In this document: one piece after another, positions 46,490 to 58,141 of the stretch
Position numbering within the stretch: the first letter of the stretch is position 1
Layout: the number at the start of each line of letters is the position of its first letter
The notes under the pieces: generated by a model
What the model saw: only the letters and a program-made list of their open reading frames with translations
Told to the model about the DNA's origin: nothing
Databases searched by the model: none
Made by a program: the position numbers and the translations under genes
Assembly (NCBI GenBank): GCA_000827205.1
Contig: KN832567.1
Span: 261,212 to 325,211 of the forward strand
Length of the DNA stretch: 64,000 bases
Source: Plicaturopsis crispa FD-325 SS-3
Taxonomy: Eukaryota > Basidiomycota > Agaricomycetes > Amylocorticiales > Amylocorticiaceae
Reading direction: 5' to 3'

Positions 46490-47330
46490 GGTCTCGACCC
46501 CCTCACTCGTGTTTTACTCCCTCCGCTAATACGAGAGCTGCAGAAATGGCTAGGAGCACCATCTCCGCGATTGCTACGACAAAGGCCATCACATAGGGTC
46601 CCGTCATGCTGCGCAAGGTGGACAAAAACATCAAGTTTACAATCGGAAGGTCACATTTCAATAAGCATGAGCATCTTGTGTCCTCCGAATCCGCGACGCC
46701 GCGTGTGTCGCGACAGGCACGCTCAAGTTGCTATGCATCCCCCACGCACGATCCTCGGTGAAGTTGTTGACGCGACATTTTGCGATAATCCTGCATACAG
46801 ACGGAACAATTTACGATGACAGCGCGCGCTGAGCCACCCAGATTTGGACGATAATACTTACTTCGCGCAGATCGGCAGGCATGAACGTGATTCAAGAGAA
46901 GTTTTCAACTATCATCGATGAGGCCTTGAGGAGCGAAGCTGGGGTACATTTTCCCTCGAACTCGGCGTCTTACGGGGTACGTGATTGTCTTGCACACTCC
47001 CAAATACGCAATCAGCTGAAGTTCAATACAATTCATGGTACAGGCTTGATCATTCCTGATAGATCACCATATGCATTTTTGACCCCCACCGTTGCCTATG
47101 CCTCCACGAATAGCGCGTCCAGTCACACCACCTACAGCAGATGATGATATTCTCGGACCCAAACCATCGCTTAACGTAAAGGGCCAACGGAGGTCCGGCG
47201 ACGAGCCTCGACCTGACCAGTTCGAGTAAGAAACAACGGCTGAAAAAGATGGGCTAATTCTGACGGTTAAGTACTTACCACCAGTGCAAAGGATCAGTTG
47301 GAGAATAACGTTTTTGATCATGGTTGAGTT
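46490..47330 (+). pseudogene. Decayed 3' part of UBA2 (SUMO E1 subunit)
   Basis: Nucleotide similarity to the 3' half of the intact UBA2 gene at 60236-62704, in opposite orientation. Recognisable pieces: GHISISMSILCPPNP against [24 protein letters not shown] against [25 protein letters not shown] against [16 protein letters not shown]. The frame changes several times and internal stops occur, for example after the PMPP-like stretch near 47100. The N-terminal catalytic part is absent, so this is a non-functional truncated duplicate. Like the intact gene, it sits directly upstream of a GH71 gene. Confidence 0.85.
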
Positions 47331-47717
47331 CCTCGCATCTTGACTGCTTCATTGCTTACTTACTACTTATTCTCTAGACCAGCTCAGATATATTCACACC
47401 GTGAATACTTCTCGCAATGACTATATACTACGATCCCACTTAAAGCAACACACGTCTGCTCTTCGACAGCATGGTCGAACTGTGGATCCATCAGGCACCC
47501 CCATTGACGGCGACAATAATCTCTCGGATTGTCGAGATGAAGATACACTGAGACTCCAAATCCAATTGCTAGCAAGTCCAATGTCGGTTGACGCAGGCGA
47601 TATAAGTATGATATTTCTCTACAATGCTAACGTCGCTCACCTGCAGCTTCACGTCCCCCCCTGGGACTTCCTATCTATTCATATTGATCTCCCCGTCGCT
47701 AACGTCCCGTGCACGCT

Positions 47718-49362
47718 ATGAACGCACTCCTCCTTCTTGCATTCGTAGTGTGTGCGCTGCAGAGCTACGCTACTCCCTCCCCAGTTGCTCGGCCCGCAGG
47801 CGATACTAGGGATGCGTCCGACAAAGTCGTAGTTGCTCACTTTATGGTGGGAAACTCCAACCCGTACACCGTAGCTGACTGGACCAACGGTACATATCTC
47901 GTACCCCATGACTTACTTGCGGATAACTGACTGCCTGGGCGTATGATTGTTTCAGACATAACCCTTGCATCGTCGAAGGGCATCGATGGGTTCGCATTGA
48001 ATGTCGGAAGCGATTCATGGCAACCGACCCAGGTAGCCAACGCGTACGCTGCAGCGAAGAGTTTTGGGACGAATTTCAAATTGTTCGTCTCGCTGGACAT
48101 GTCGTCCCTGCCTTGCACCGCTGCGGGTGACACGGCGACGGTGCAGAACTACATCACGACGTACAGCAGCCACCCCAACCAGCTGCTGTACGACAGCAAA
48201 ATGGTCCTCTCAACTTTTGCCGGAGAAAGCTGTACATTCGGTCAGGGCAGCCTGAACGATGCCTGGACGACTGCCGTTAAGGCGTCCTCTCTTCCTGCTG
48301 TATATTTCATACCCTCGTTCTTCGTGGACCCCGCGACGTTCTCCGGATTGACTGTCATGGATGGTGCATTCAACGTGAGTGAGATTGCTTTGTTACACTG
48401 CGGTGTAAAATTAACGCGCTTCGATCTTAGTGGAATGGGGGCTGGCCTATGACCGACGCTGATGTTTCCTTCGACACGGACACAAACTACATCAATAACC
48501 TCGGTGGACGCTCTTACATCGCCCCCGTCTCTCCTTGGTTCTTCACCGTACGTCCTCTCAGCACTCTCAACATCTGCTTCCCGTAAAGTGTTAACAACGA
48601 CTGCTTTATAGCATTACGGCCCCGATACATACAACAAAAACTGGATCTACCGCAGCGACGACTGGCTGCTAGCAGAGCGCTGGGAACTCCTGATCAACAA
48701 CCGTGATAGCATCCCCTTTGTCGAAATAATCACCTGGAACGACTACGGCGAATCGCACTACGTCGGACCCATAGAGGGCGACCAGCCGAATTCGCAGGCG
48801 TGGGTTGATGGCTTCGATCACCAGGGTGAGTTTGTTTATCTACCTACCTGTCAGTCCCTTTTGACCGTGGGCCTTCCTATTTCTAAGGCTGGTTGGACCT
48901 CATTGCGTACTACATCACGGCATACAAGACCGGCAGCTATCCCGCTATCACCACTGACAGGACTTTCCTTTGGTCGCGGCTCTATCCTGAAGCCGCTACC
49001 GCCCCTGACTCCATTGGCCCGCCTACTGATGCTGCATGGGTATGTCGCTGAAACCACATGCATTGTTGAACCCGTATCAATTATCGTGTATTTAATTGTA
49101 GGAGAGTGACACGCTTTGGGCAGTCACCTTGCTGACGTCGCCCGCGACCGTCACCCTCGCATGCGGGTCGTCGACGAACTCTACGCTGATCCCCGCAGGG
49201 CTGACGAAGCTCAGTCTCCCACTGTCGACCGACTGCAGTGTTACTTCAACAATCTCGAGGGATGGCTCCAGCCCTGTGACGTTCGCCCCGGAGGGATTCA
49301 CGTTCAGCACGTCTCCGCCTTCGTACAACTTCAACGCGTTCGTGGCTGCCTCGCCCGCATAG
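47718..49362 (+). CDS. GH71 alpha-1,3-glucanase (mutanase), copy 2
   Basis: Predicted 444-residue secreted enzyme. Exons 47718-47889, 47956-48374, 48431-48547, 48612-48825, 48888-49039 and 49102-49362. Signal peptide MNALLLLAFVVCALQSYA. Key family blocks: VAHFMVGNSNPYTVADW, DITLASSKGIDGFALNVG, KLFVSLDMSSLPC, LSTFAGESCTFGQGS, FIPSFFVDPATFSGLTVMDGAF, WNGGWP, INNLGGRSYIAPVSPWFF, WELLINNRDSIPFVEI and ITWNDYGESHYVGPIEG. The C-terminal domain ends STSPPSYNFNAFVAASPA. Very similar to copy 3 (minus strand, 58142-59780) in coding sequence and in the 5' flank (47370-47700 against 60000-60200). Together with the UBA2 pseudogene it forms one arm of an inverted duplication. Confidence 0.93.
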
Positions 49363-50009
49363 TAGGCCAAAAACTCATCCCATCCCTCCTCCTTTCCATG
49401 CATTTATTTATTCTGCATCCCTATCATTGGCAAGTGCCATCTCACCTCACTCGTTTTCTTCCGGCTGCATTTTTGTACCACGCCATTGTTGTTTCACTCG
49501 TCTGAGTTTGTGTACTTGGGTTTCATTGTTTTATCTACTAAATTATTTGGGCGGCGACAGGCTGGGCCGCCTTTGCATACTTACTGAAAAAATGCATGTA
49601 CGGTACATGATTATCTTGGCGGTTGAATACATTGTATGCGGTCTTCCTGTGCAGGGTCGCCGGAGGTCGTCATGTTGCGGGACCCATATTGACTGTACGC
49701 ACATCCAAACTCCAATCCGAGGTTTAGGACACGGTGGGGACGCAAGGGGAACAATGTCCGGTATACGTAGCGTTAAGTAGCGCGAACCTTCATACTCAAT
49801 CCCAAAACAAGCCGTGGTTCGAAATGAATGATTAGATAGATCCATATGGACTTACAACTCTTGCATGCGCAAGATTGAGACTCAAAGGTTGAGAGGTTAC
49901 CGGTTACTAGCAATCGAGACAGTAAAAGTATTTCCATTCCATACACATAACAAGAAAATATCCATTGAATATGCCTACCCTTCCATCCACAAAAGACCCC
50001 GCACAACGC
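49363..50009. other. Intergenic between convergent genes
   Basis: 3' regions of GH71 copy 2 and the VHS/GAT gene. A frame at 49427-49780 starts with a non-ATG codon and is not supported. Confidence 0.5.
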
Positions 50010-51730
50010 TCAAAACAGCCCAACTAGATCGGCAAATGGGTCCTTACCCTTTAGTTGCCCACCCGTTTGTGCCTGTGAGCCAGAGGCTGACTGCTGCTGC
50101 GGTTGAGATTGCGCCGCCAGCTGCTGTATATTCATTGCACCCATACCACCGATCGGCGCTGCGGGGCCCTGCTGGGGTACGCTTCCGAAATAATTCGGCG
50201 ACGCCACCCTCGACGCGGGACCGCTTCTCTGCGGTTGGGGCGTCCCCGGGAGCATGATTGAGCCCAATTCGTGGTGATGTTGCTGGGGCGGACTTGCCGT
50301 AAACATTGGCGACGAGGCGGATATTGGCCTTGTGGCCTGGTTTATAGAAGGAGGTGTGTAGCCATTGGATGGCAACGGCGAGGAGGTGAAAGCACTTGGC
50401 TGCGCAGTTGATGTGGACGGAGGCCCAAAGAGCCCCATGAGGTCGTCTGGCCCTGAGCTGGGTGCGGCGTTGTTGGACGGTGCGCTGTCGTCGAAGTCGA
50501 TCAGCGACAGATCGTTTTTCGCGGAGCCACCGAGTTCAGCTGGTATGGGATTGGACGACGTCACGTAGTCGCCCTTCTTGAACGCTTCGTAGCGGTTCAA
50601 GACGGTGTTGATTTGATCGTTGATCTGCAAGAAAGTGTCTATCGTACGAAGAATACTTGAGTATAGCAAAATCATCAAGACTAAGGATGGTAACGCACCC
50701 AAAGACTCTGGATCATCAGTTTCAGCGTCAGAGACCCATTTCTGAATTTTGGGCCGCGCGTTTTTCAGTATAGAGGAAACTTGCTAGACGTTCAAAGTCA
50801 GTACGCAAACGACAGGTGCTCTAGCGCGAGAGACGCGTACATCATACACATCACCCGACACGGAGCGCTCTCCTCTGGAAGTATCTGCGTTGTCCAGCAT
50901 CTCGTTGAGAAGTATGACCTTCTGTTCTAGCTTGTTCAGCTCGGTCAATGCTTGCGAGCGATAATCAGGTTTGGCGTCTGGGTTTGCACCCGCTAATGAT
51001 TTCATGAGCTCCTGCGCCGCAGCCAAGTCTCTGGGTGTTCCACGGCGAATGAGTTCCTGGAGCTTCGCAGATTGTGCCTCCCTATCCTCATTCTCCAGTT
51101 CCTCTGCAGATTTGATGTTCTGCGATATCCAATGAGATGTAGGCACAGCACGGCTCATAAACGCGACTCACAGACGCGGAGGCCAAGGACGGCTGCCGAG
51201 GCACATCGCGGAAGCGATACCCTTTGAAGGTAAGAAGCCTATGCATATCCCGGATATTCCCCAGGTCATCCCGCCACCGCGACTCCGTGCATATGCCCTC
51301 CTTCCACGTCTGGATCAATTCGAGAATGCGGGACATGACAGGTCCGGGGAAGGGCGGTGGGCGCTCGGGAAACCGTCGCACGAGTTCATTGAGGAACTCC
51401 TTTGTCGATATTTGTAGATGGAACGGATATCCACACGACTGAACGAGGGTGTCCAGAAGAGACAGCGCGAGAATGGCGATGTGCGGATTGCGGTGATTAG
51501 CAAGGCGGGCAATGAGCATGGCTGCCTCCCGTGGACTAAATAGAGTCATCAGCTGCTAGATACATAAGCGAATACAAATCTACGCACGTATTCGCCTTCT
51601 TCTCGTTGATAAATTCCGCGACTTCCAAGTGGACTGCGTAGTTTGGTTCGTGCATCGAGGGATCGCATGCTCGGGTGACAAGGACCTCTATCTGAGAGAC
51701 CTTTACCCACGGAACCTGGCTACCCAGCAT
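50010..51730 (-). CDS. VHS-GAT domain trafficking adaptor (GGA-like, no ear domain)
   Basis: Predicted clathrin/ubiquitin adaptor of trans-Golgi to endosome transport. Starts MLGSQVPWVKVSQIEVL. The VHS domain includes VTRACDPSMHEPNYAVHLEV, then AAMLIARLANHRNPHIAILALSLLDTLVQSCG and EFLNELVRRFP, closing with IQTWKEGICTES. The GAT-type helical bundle follows around DYRSQALTELNKLEQKVILLNEML and LQINDQINTVLNRYEAFKKGDY. After a clathrin-box-like LSLIDFDD comes a Ser/Pro/Gln-rich tail ending KGKDPFADLVGLF; the DPF and FADLVG motifs resemble AP-binding peptides. A C-terminal GAE ear, present in yeast Gga1/2, was not found. The shorter form may be normal in this lineage (inference). Confidence 0.9.
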
Positions 51731-52431
51731 CTTGGAAGAGAAATATGTGCCTGCAAGTGCCCGGAAGAAACAAAATGAAACAAAATGAAGAAGTCAGTGA
51801 AAGCGAGGATGTCGAGATCAGCCAGGGCTTGCTGCGTCCGACGCTAGCCACGTGTCCCGCCGCCACCGTACGTCCCTGCGGCGTTTCGCTGCTTGTCCTC
51901 TACCACAACGATGTCTTCAAATCGCCGCTGTATCTCGCTGAACACTTTTGTTCGGCCTTTTACACGGCGGCTGTTCCATGTACTGCGCGATAGCTCTCAG
52001 GTATATTTTTGCTTCTTCCGAGTGCAGTCCGAGGCTGCTACGACGGTATGCAACGTCCATTCATTTTCTATTCGACACCACCAGTCAACGGGCTCATGGA
52101 TCGCCTATACTTTCCCCAGCAACTCTACATAAATGCTGGGTCGTGCTCAGGATTTTTGGAGCGGTGTCCCGACGGCGAGTTCATGTTTTATTTGAGGCGC
52201 CTTTATATAATATTTTTAAGGCGTTTGTGAACGTGGGTTGTGCAAGATAAAAGCCTCACCAAAAAAATGCCCCCAGGAATTACTTTTAAGATTAACTAAC
52301 GTGTAGCTGCCTGCGCAACTACCTACCTGACATGCAGTACATTTTCGAACTGGTACGTGCTGCTTTCACCTCACGTCTGCATGGACCTACGCTAATGCAG
52401 TACTAGACGACGCGTGATCAGCGAAACGCGA
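51731..52431. other. Intergenic, no gene seen
   Basis: About 0.7 kb. Promoter of the VHS/GAT gene on the left. An AT-rich stretch with a TTTATATAA element lies near 52200. Confidence 0.45.
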
Positions 52432-53643
52432 ATGGTATACCTTGCCGTCTCCCTGGATGCACTAAGAGGCTCCCAACACCTACGGGTGCGAAAAAGCACT
52501 TCACTTCCGTACATGGTCCAAGTAAATTGCACCCGTATGTGCATTCGTCTCTTTGACCGAAGGATTATCCATAACACGCTGCAGCGCAGGGCGCAAAAAT
52601 GTCCTAAGTGCTCTTACCTTCATCTAACATAGGACGGCATAGACCAGCATTACAAGGATACCCATCTTCAGAAACTCGCGTCTCCTCAGCCTTTGGTATC
52701 GATCCTGGAAATACCAGACAACCAAAGCCCAAGGCAGGGACACAAACCGATTCAAGAATACGACAGTGTAAATTATACATGTCTCCGCCGTCCGTTCAGC
52801 ATCCCAGAGTTCTCTCCCCTTGCTATCCATCTCCCTGAAGGACATCCGGGCGACATCCATTTCGATCTCCCCCCTCCGCAGGAAAATTGCTTGAACATTA
52901 TAGCCCGAAGTATTCCAGAAACGATTCTCAATTGGCTCAGCGCCGGCACTTCGTCCGCATATGATCATTCGGGTCTCTTGCCCGACGCTGGTATTTCGCG
53001 TATCTCCCAGAATCGTGGCTCGAGCTTGGATGGAACTCCAACACTCGGCTATCCCGATGACGTGAGTCCCGAGGTCGACTATGCCTATGCACCGGCAGAA
53101 TGGACTCCAGCAACGCATGTGCTCCCGGGCAACAACCCGCAATCACGAGCGTCTTCCCGTCAACAAGGTCCCGGCCCCCACTGGCAAGACCCTACGTATT
53201 TGGGCCCACAACCTCTCGAGAATCGCTGCGAGGACATTGATACTTCGTCGCTGGATCAGGATTTTGCTACCGCAAATATTGGCTCTCTCATCGGAGACAC
53301 TTCGCCGCTCGGACACGAATATCTTCCACCTGGCATCCTCGACCATGATTGGTGGATGCGCAACGACGATCCTGTACCTCCCTACTCTAGCGACGCATTT
53401 CCTCTAGGCGACGATGGCTATTCTCCGCAACTTTTTAACACAGAAACATACCCGCAGATGTATCCCGTCGACGCCGTCCCGCCTCCCGCACAGGACGATG
53501 CCTCTTGGTCGCCTGCATATACGACCAATGCACTCCACCTAGAATACGCCCGCTTCGACATTGCTTTGGCTCTATCGCCGTTGGCCGTCCCTCAAGGTGG
53601 AAAAAGTACCATCGGCAACGATCGTCAAGCAGCCTCGCACTAG
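52432..53643 (+). CDS. Uncertain acidic, Pro-rich hypothetical protein
   Basis: A frame of more than 300 codons runs from about 52690 to the stop at 53643, but has no ATG near its start. A plausible first exon begins with ATG at 52432 (MVYLAVSLDALRGSQHL) and ends at a GTAAAT donor near 52521. A TCAG acceptor at 52689 keeps phase. The product is acidic and rich in Pro, Asp, Tyr and Ser (PPYSSDAFPLGDDGYSPQLF), reminiscent of an activation region. No domain is recognised. The opposite strand also has an open frame over 52624-53142, so this could be a chance frame or a decaying gene. Confidence 0.35.
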
Positions 53644-54035
53644 CGAGCACGGCGCCGGAGGATTCTGCACTAAGCAGCGGTTCGCCGATTATTTTACAAG
53701 CCCTTGCTATAGGAAGGGACCTCAGTTACATTATCAAACATTATTGTACACTTATTATTAACGTGTACGTTATTCTCGCCGTAAGTTGACATTTAAATAT
53801 TTATCCTTAATACCAACGACGTCTCGTGCCAGCGATGATAATAATTGTCGTAACGATTTATTTAGCATACTTCTGTACTGTATACTCCGAGCTGGAATCA
53901 TAATGAATGGCGAGGGGGAGAATAAAAAGCAGGTATCAAGTGCTGGACGACGCAGAGGCAAGGAAGCAGAACGATGAAAACGAGACGTGAGGCAATAGCG
54001 TTCAAAGGCGGCACCGTAGCACACGAGCAGGAAGA
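53644..54035. other. Intergenic, AT-rich
   Basis: No gene seen. AT-rich 3' flank shared by the uncertain gene and the HMG-box gene. Confidence 0.45.
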
Positions 54036-55165
54036 TTACGCCGCAGCTGCCTCCGCCTCCGCCTTTCGTGCTTTCCATTTAACTAATTCGTATTGAAACT
54101 CCTTATTGTACGGCTGTTCCACAGGAGTGAACGTCAGGGCAAAGAAATTAGAAGGACAAGAAACTATGTACGCACCGCTTTCTGCTCCGGGGTCATCTCA
54201 CGCCATTGCGCAGCACCCTGCTTGAACACCTGACGGTTGAACAGACGTTTGTCCCCAGAGCCATCACGAATCGATTCCGCAGCGGGTGACTCCCGCAACT
54301 CCATGATGTACCTGCGGATGGCGCGTCAGGGTGCAGCACGAGAGGGTTTGGCTGTTATCGCAGAACGTCGACGCGCGACATACCTCACGAAGCCGGTGAC
54401 TGGACGCTTCCCTTCTGGGCCGCGCGCGCGGGCCAAGCGCTTGAGACCGTTCTTGACACGGCGGCGGTTGACCTCGCGCAAGACTTCAGGCTTCACGGTC
54501 TGCATGTACTGCAGCCTTTCCTCCTTCTGTTTCACGCGCAGCGAGGCGGCTTCTTCCTCGAATACCTGGACATGGGTTGGCTTGGGGTATGACGTGACAT
54601 GCTCGGCGACGCACCTCTTTCTCAGCAGGGGAAAGGTCCTTCCACATGTTGGAGACGGACTGAGCATGGTCGGCGAGCTTGGAGTTTCCTTCCGGAAGAC
54701 TTTTGACATATCTCGACCAGAACAGCGTCCAAGCACTTGGGCCGCGCGAAGGAATACGCTCTTCCTTGGTAAGTCTGACAAGGGCTGTGAGAGCAATAAC
54801 TTAGTAGTGTACCACCGCATTCAGGTTTAACTAGGAGACGCACTGGACTTCTTGGGAGCAGCTTTTTTCTTGGGTTTGGCCACTTTCTTGGCTACGACGC
54901 GTTTCACAGGCTTTTTCTTCGGTTTTGTGGCAGGCTTCGCTTTGGTAGTCTTCTTCGCTGCTGGTTTCTTTGCCTTCGAGGTGGTCTTCCTGGCCGCCGT
55001 CTTTGAAATGCGCGCCGCGACGGCGGGTTTCGCGCTAGGATAGCATAGACGAGTAGCGGTAAGGAAAGTGCGACGCGTCGCCTGGAAGGAAGTCAACGCT
55101 GCCGTTGCATTGACAGTGGGTAGACGGCGAGCGAGAATTTGGCGGGCGAGAACGGCCGTCGACAT
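54036..55165 (-). CDS. Mitochondrial HMG-box DNA-binding protein (TFAM/Abf2-like)
   Basis: Predicted nucleoid protein that packages or bends mitochondrial DNA. Exon 1 (55165-54844) starts MSTAVLARQILARRLPTV and continues with an Arg-rich segment (RRTFLTATRLCYPSAKPA) typical of mitochondrial targeting. A Lys/Ala-rich tract follows (KKPVKRVVAKKVAKPKKK), like a histone H1 tail. The first HMG-like box reads RGPSAWTLFWSRYVKSLPEG then SNMWKDLSPAEKEVFEEEA. After KQKEERLQYMQTV and NGLKRLARARGPEGKRPVTGF comes a second box, YIMELRESPAAES to GAAQWREMTPEQKAPYNKEF. The protein ends with an Ala/Glu tail. Several GT-AG introns join the pieces in phase. Function and location are inferred from family and N-terminus. 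Confidence 0.85.
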
Positions 55166-56036
55166 CGTGGGCGAGAGGGAAATGCAGCTCAAGTGTGCCG
55201 TCACGCTTCTGGGCGATATTCAGTGTCACAAATGTCACACTAGGTTCGGTTGTCAACGAGTCACACCACCATGCTTCTCGAGACTCGTAAGTAGTCGTTG
55301 AACGTTGAACGTTGACCTTGCTGTTTTTTTCTTTGCAAACGACAGTGTGAAGGATGGCTTTCGCAATCATATCATTCACGGGCATGAGCACTATGGAACG
55401 AGGATTTGTACACTCCAGAGTTTCACATATCGCCATCGCATGTCTTGACACCGTCAGACCTGATAGTACTCAACGTCGCGGCGCTTACTTCCTCCTACTA
55501 CTTCCATCACCACATTTCACGCGAAACTGGGCTTTCAATACAGTCAGTCGAGGCTCAACATGGCGCCGCATGACAAAGTTCCCCACTGCTCTAGTAGTAG
55601 CCAACCCAAAATCGCTTTTCGCTCGACGACTTTGCCAACGCCCTGCCTTTTCGGATGATTCGTTCAGTGACCTCACTGAGCCACTCGGCTAGCAAAACCT
55701 TCCCCTTAAGGTAGATTTGCGCGTCGGTGAGCCACAGTGCGTCCGAGCCAATTCACCTCACTGCGGTTACTTTGAGCCACTAGAACTTTTTAGGAGATTC
55801 CCGCTGCCCCTTTGGCCGTTTGTCAACCTGCCATTGCAGGTAAAATTGCCATAGCACTCGCATCAACTGCTTTGAGGCAGTGAGGTCAAAGCGTCCATCT
55901 GAAATGTATAAAGAGGGGGCGTTGGAGGGGACATATCGTCATCCCCAGAGCCCCCAGCCTTGGTATATTCACAAAAGTCTTCTCCTGCACATCGTTTTTA
56001 CTCCTCGCACGCACATCTGCAACTACCTCAGCCGCA
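55166..56036. promoter_or_regulatory. Promoter region of zinc-finger copy 2 with GTGGCTCA-type motif array
   Basis: Inverted equivalent of the region upstream of zinc-finger copy 1. CACTGAGCCACTCGGCTAGC at 55671-55690, then GGTGAGCCAC, CCGAGCCAATTC and TTGAGCCACT follow in the same order and similar spacing as the copy-1 motifs. A TATAAAGAGGGGGCGTTGG core at 55907-55925 matches the copy-1 core closely. The left part (55166-55600) is the HMG-gene upstream flank; an ATG-started frame at 55354-55692 there is not supported. Confidence 0.65.
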
Positions 56037-57094
56037 ATGTCTCCCTCCGTACGTCCGCTCCATTGCATGTGGCCATACGCTCTTCTCACGGTCCCTTGTT
56101 CCCAGTCCGCTACTGTACTTTGTCCCACGTGCCAGAAGCATTTCAGCGCCAAAACGGATATGACACGGCACAGACAAACTCATGCTCCCAACAAGGAGTC
56201 ACTGTGCGTATTATCAGTTTGCCTCCATTTCTGCCATTTTCCAACGTGCACTACAGGAAGACACTGTGCCCGTTCGAGGGCTGCAGCTATAAGACCCTTC
56301 AGCGAAGCAACCTCTTAAGTCACATGAATACACAGTACGTATGGACTCAGCATACACTGGGGCCTATACTAAGGATTGGTTTTAGCACGGGAGAGAGGCC
56401 TCACGAATGCACCGAGTGTGAGTTCAGGTCCGCGGACCCAGGCTCTCTCACTCGTCACAGGAAGGCAGTGCACGGATACGAGCCTAAGCAGCGTGGTCAA
56501 GCCTCTGCTCGCAGTGTCAGCAGGAAAAGTGCGCGGCATGAGCCCTCTGCAAGCTCCAAGACTTCAGTTACCCCAGGCGTCAACGCGGACTCATCAGCTC
56601 TGCTGTCGCTCTATTTGTTGTCGGATGTATCCTCTTCTTCCCCGTATCTGCCATCGTCTCGCTCATCAGTTTTGGATTTTTCTCCTTCGCGTGCTTCCCC
56701 TGCAGCTCCTGCATCACCTTCTGGACCTACCGCTGCCTTTTCTGACGCTGACCTGCACATCATCAAATCTTGGTTCAGCGACTTATCGCTTTCGACTGGC
56801 CCCGCGGATGGGTGTGCCTCTGCTCGATCAAATTTCGACGACTGCGTTTCATTAGGCGCCTGGTTCAGGGACGTGTCGTCTGCAAGCTCTCCCGTTGACG
56901 CGCTTTCCTCTATAAAAGCGCCGCTGCTCCCTTCCTGCGAAGCCGCCCCCGCACACATGCTGGACGCTTCGGGTTCCTCCCTGCCTGTCGAAGAGGTAGT
57001 TGAGTGCGAACTCTGGATGTGGGACTCGGCCACGCCAGCTACAGATGCGCCTCATTTCTCCGCCTTGTCCGCACTCGTCGTCTCGTCCCCGTAA
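56037..57094 (+). CDS. C2H2 zinc-finger transcription factor, copy 2
   Basis: Paralog of the gene at 44260-45456, in opposite orientation. A tiny first exon (MSPS) is followed after an intron by finger 1 (CPTCQKHFSAKTDMTRHRQTH), finger 2 (CPFEGC...HMNTH) and finger 3 with a TGERPH linker and C-x2-C spacing (CTECEF...HRKAVH) instead of the C-x4-C of copy 1. The basic stretch (KQRGQASARSVSRKSARH) and the acidic Ser/Trp-rich tail are kept but strongly diverged: IIKSWFSDLSLS, LGAWFRDVSS and AHMLDASGSSLPVEEVVECELW align with copy 1. It ends SALSALVVSSP. Likely nuclear transcription factor; targets unknown. The finger cores are conserved while the tails have drifted, as expected for duplicated regulators. 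Confidence 0.88.
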
Positions 57095-58141
57095 ACCTTT
57101 CTTTCCCCACGACGCGACCCTCCCTCCGGCGTCCACCACCAGAAAGCATGTCTTCCGCTCAGGAATCCACTAGTCTTCCTTCCCTCGACGTCACCGTCAA
57201 GCCTACAGTCCACGGCCCGACTCCGGAACTCCGGAACCAAAGGCCTCAGTCCCAAGACTCTTCTCCCCTCCACGCCGTGATGGCTGTATGCTAGACAGCC
57301 TGAGCTCTCTTTCCCAAGTGTTCTCCATCCCTACTCGCGCATCTTCCGCGTCATTATTCATATTCTATTGGCTTCTGGTTTACTCTCGTCCCAGTCCCAT
57401 TATCGCTTGGCTCTGCACTGGAACGGGCATTTGCTCTATCGCATGGCACGGACTCTTCAGCGGACCCCCTCGTCTTGCCGCATCTCATGTGCATTTCGTG
57501 AATGCCTGCATACCTCTTGAGTCTTATTGCATTCTTGCGCTTGTTGCATCTTCTCGTTTGTATCGTGGTTCTGTGGCTGTGGTCAATTTCATGCCTGATC
57601 TTCAATGCACCGCTTTGATCGTCGTGCTCGTCCATCTGTGCCTGCCACCCAAAGGTGCCATCATGATGCGTGGGCCTCCAGACGACTCCGCGTCGTGAGT
57701 GACGCGGCGTGGCGGTAAGTCCACGATCAGGGTTTAGATCGTTCAGAATCAGATCATACAAAGTTATGATCAAAGCTCGAGCACCTTGTTCGCATGTGTT
57801 TTACGCTGCGGGTGGCGCTGGACGTTCGTAGTGAATGCGAGAACTAGTAATGTTTCTTGTCTTGCACTCAGACTATCCATCGAAGACTATGATGCTATTT
57901 ATGCTTTAACACTGTAACGTACATGCACGTCGAACGCGTAGATATAGTGACGGCTTAGCCTGTCCCTACACAAATAAAGCGAGTAAACCAATAATGCCCA
58001 GGTACAACAACAGAAACAGCGTAAGCGACAATGCAATACAAAAATGAATGTTGGGAGAAAGCGAACGTGGTGATGTGAGAGCAATGATGCGTCAACATGA
58101 CAGGGACGTGAAGAAGAGCGAATGCATGAGAGAGACGCGGC
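57095..58141. other. Intergenic between convergent genes, no supported gene
   Basis: About 1 kb after zinc-finger copy 2. An ATG-started hydrophobic frame at 57288-57698 lies in what is probably the 3' untranslated region. It has no family resemblance and is not called. Confidence 0.45.

Noticed and set aside
52624-53142. 172-codon minus-strand frame
   Set aside because: No motif, Arg/Cys/Trp-rich shadow composition, overlapped by a longer + strand frame; neither is strong.
57288-57698. Hydrophobic 136-codon + frame after zinc-finger copy 2
   Set aside because: No ortholog-like motif, and it lies where the 3' untranslated region is expected.
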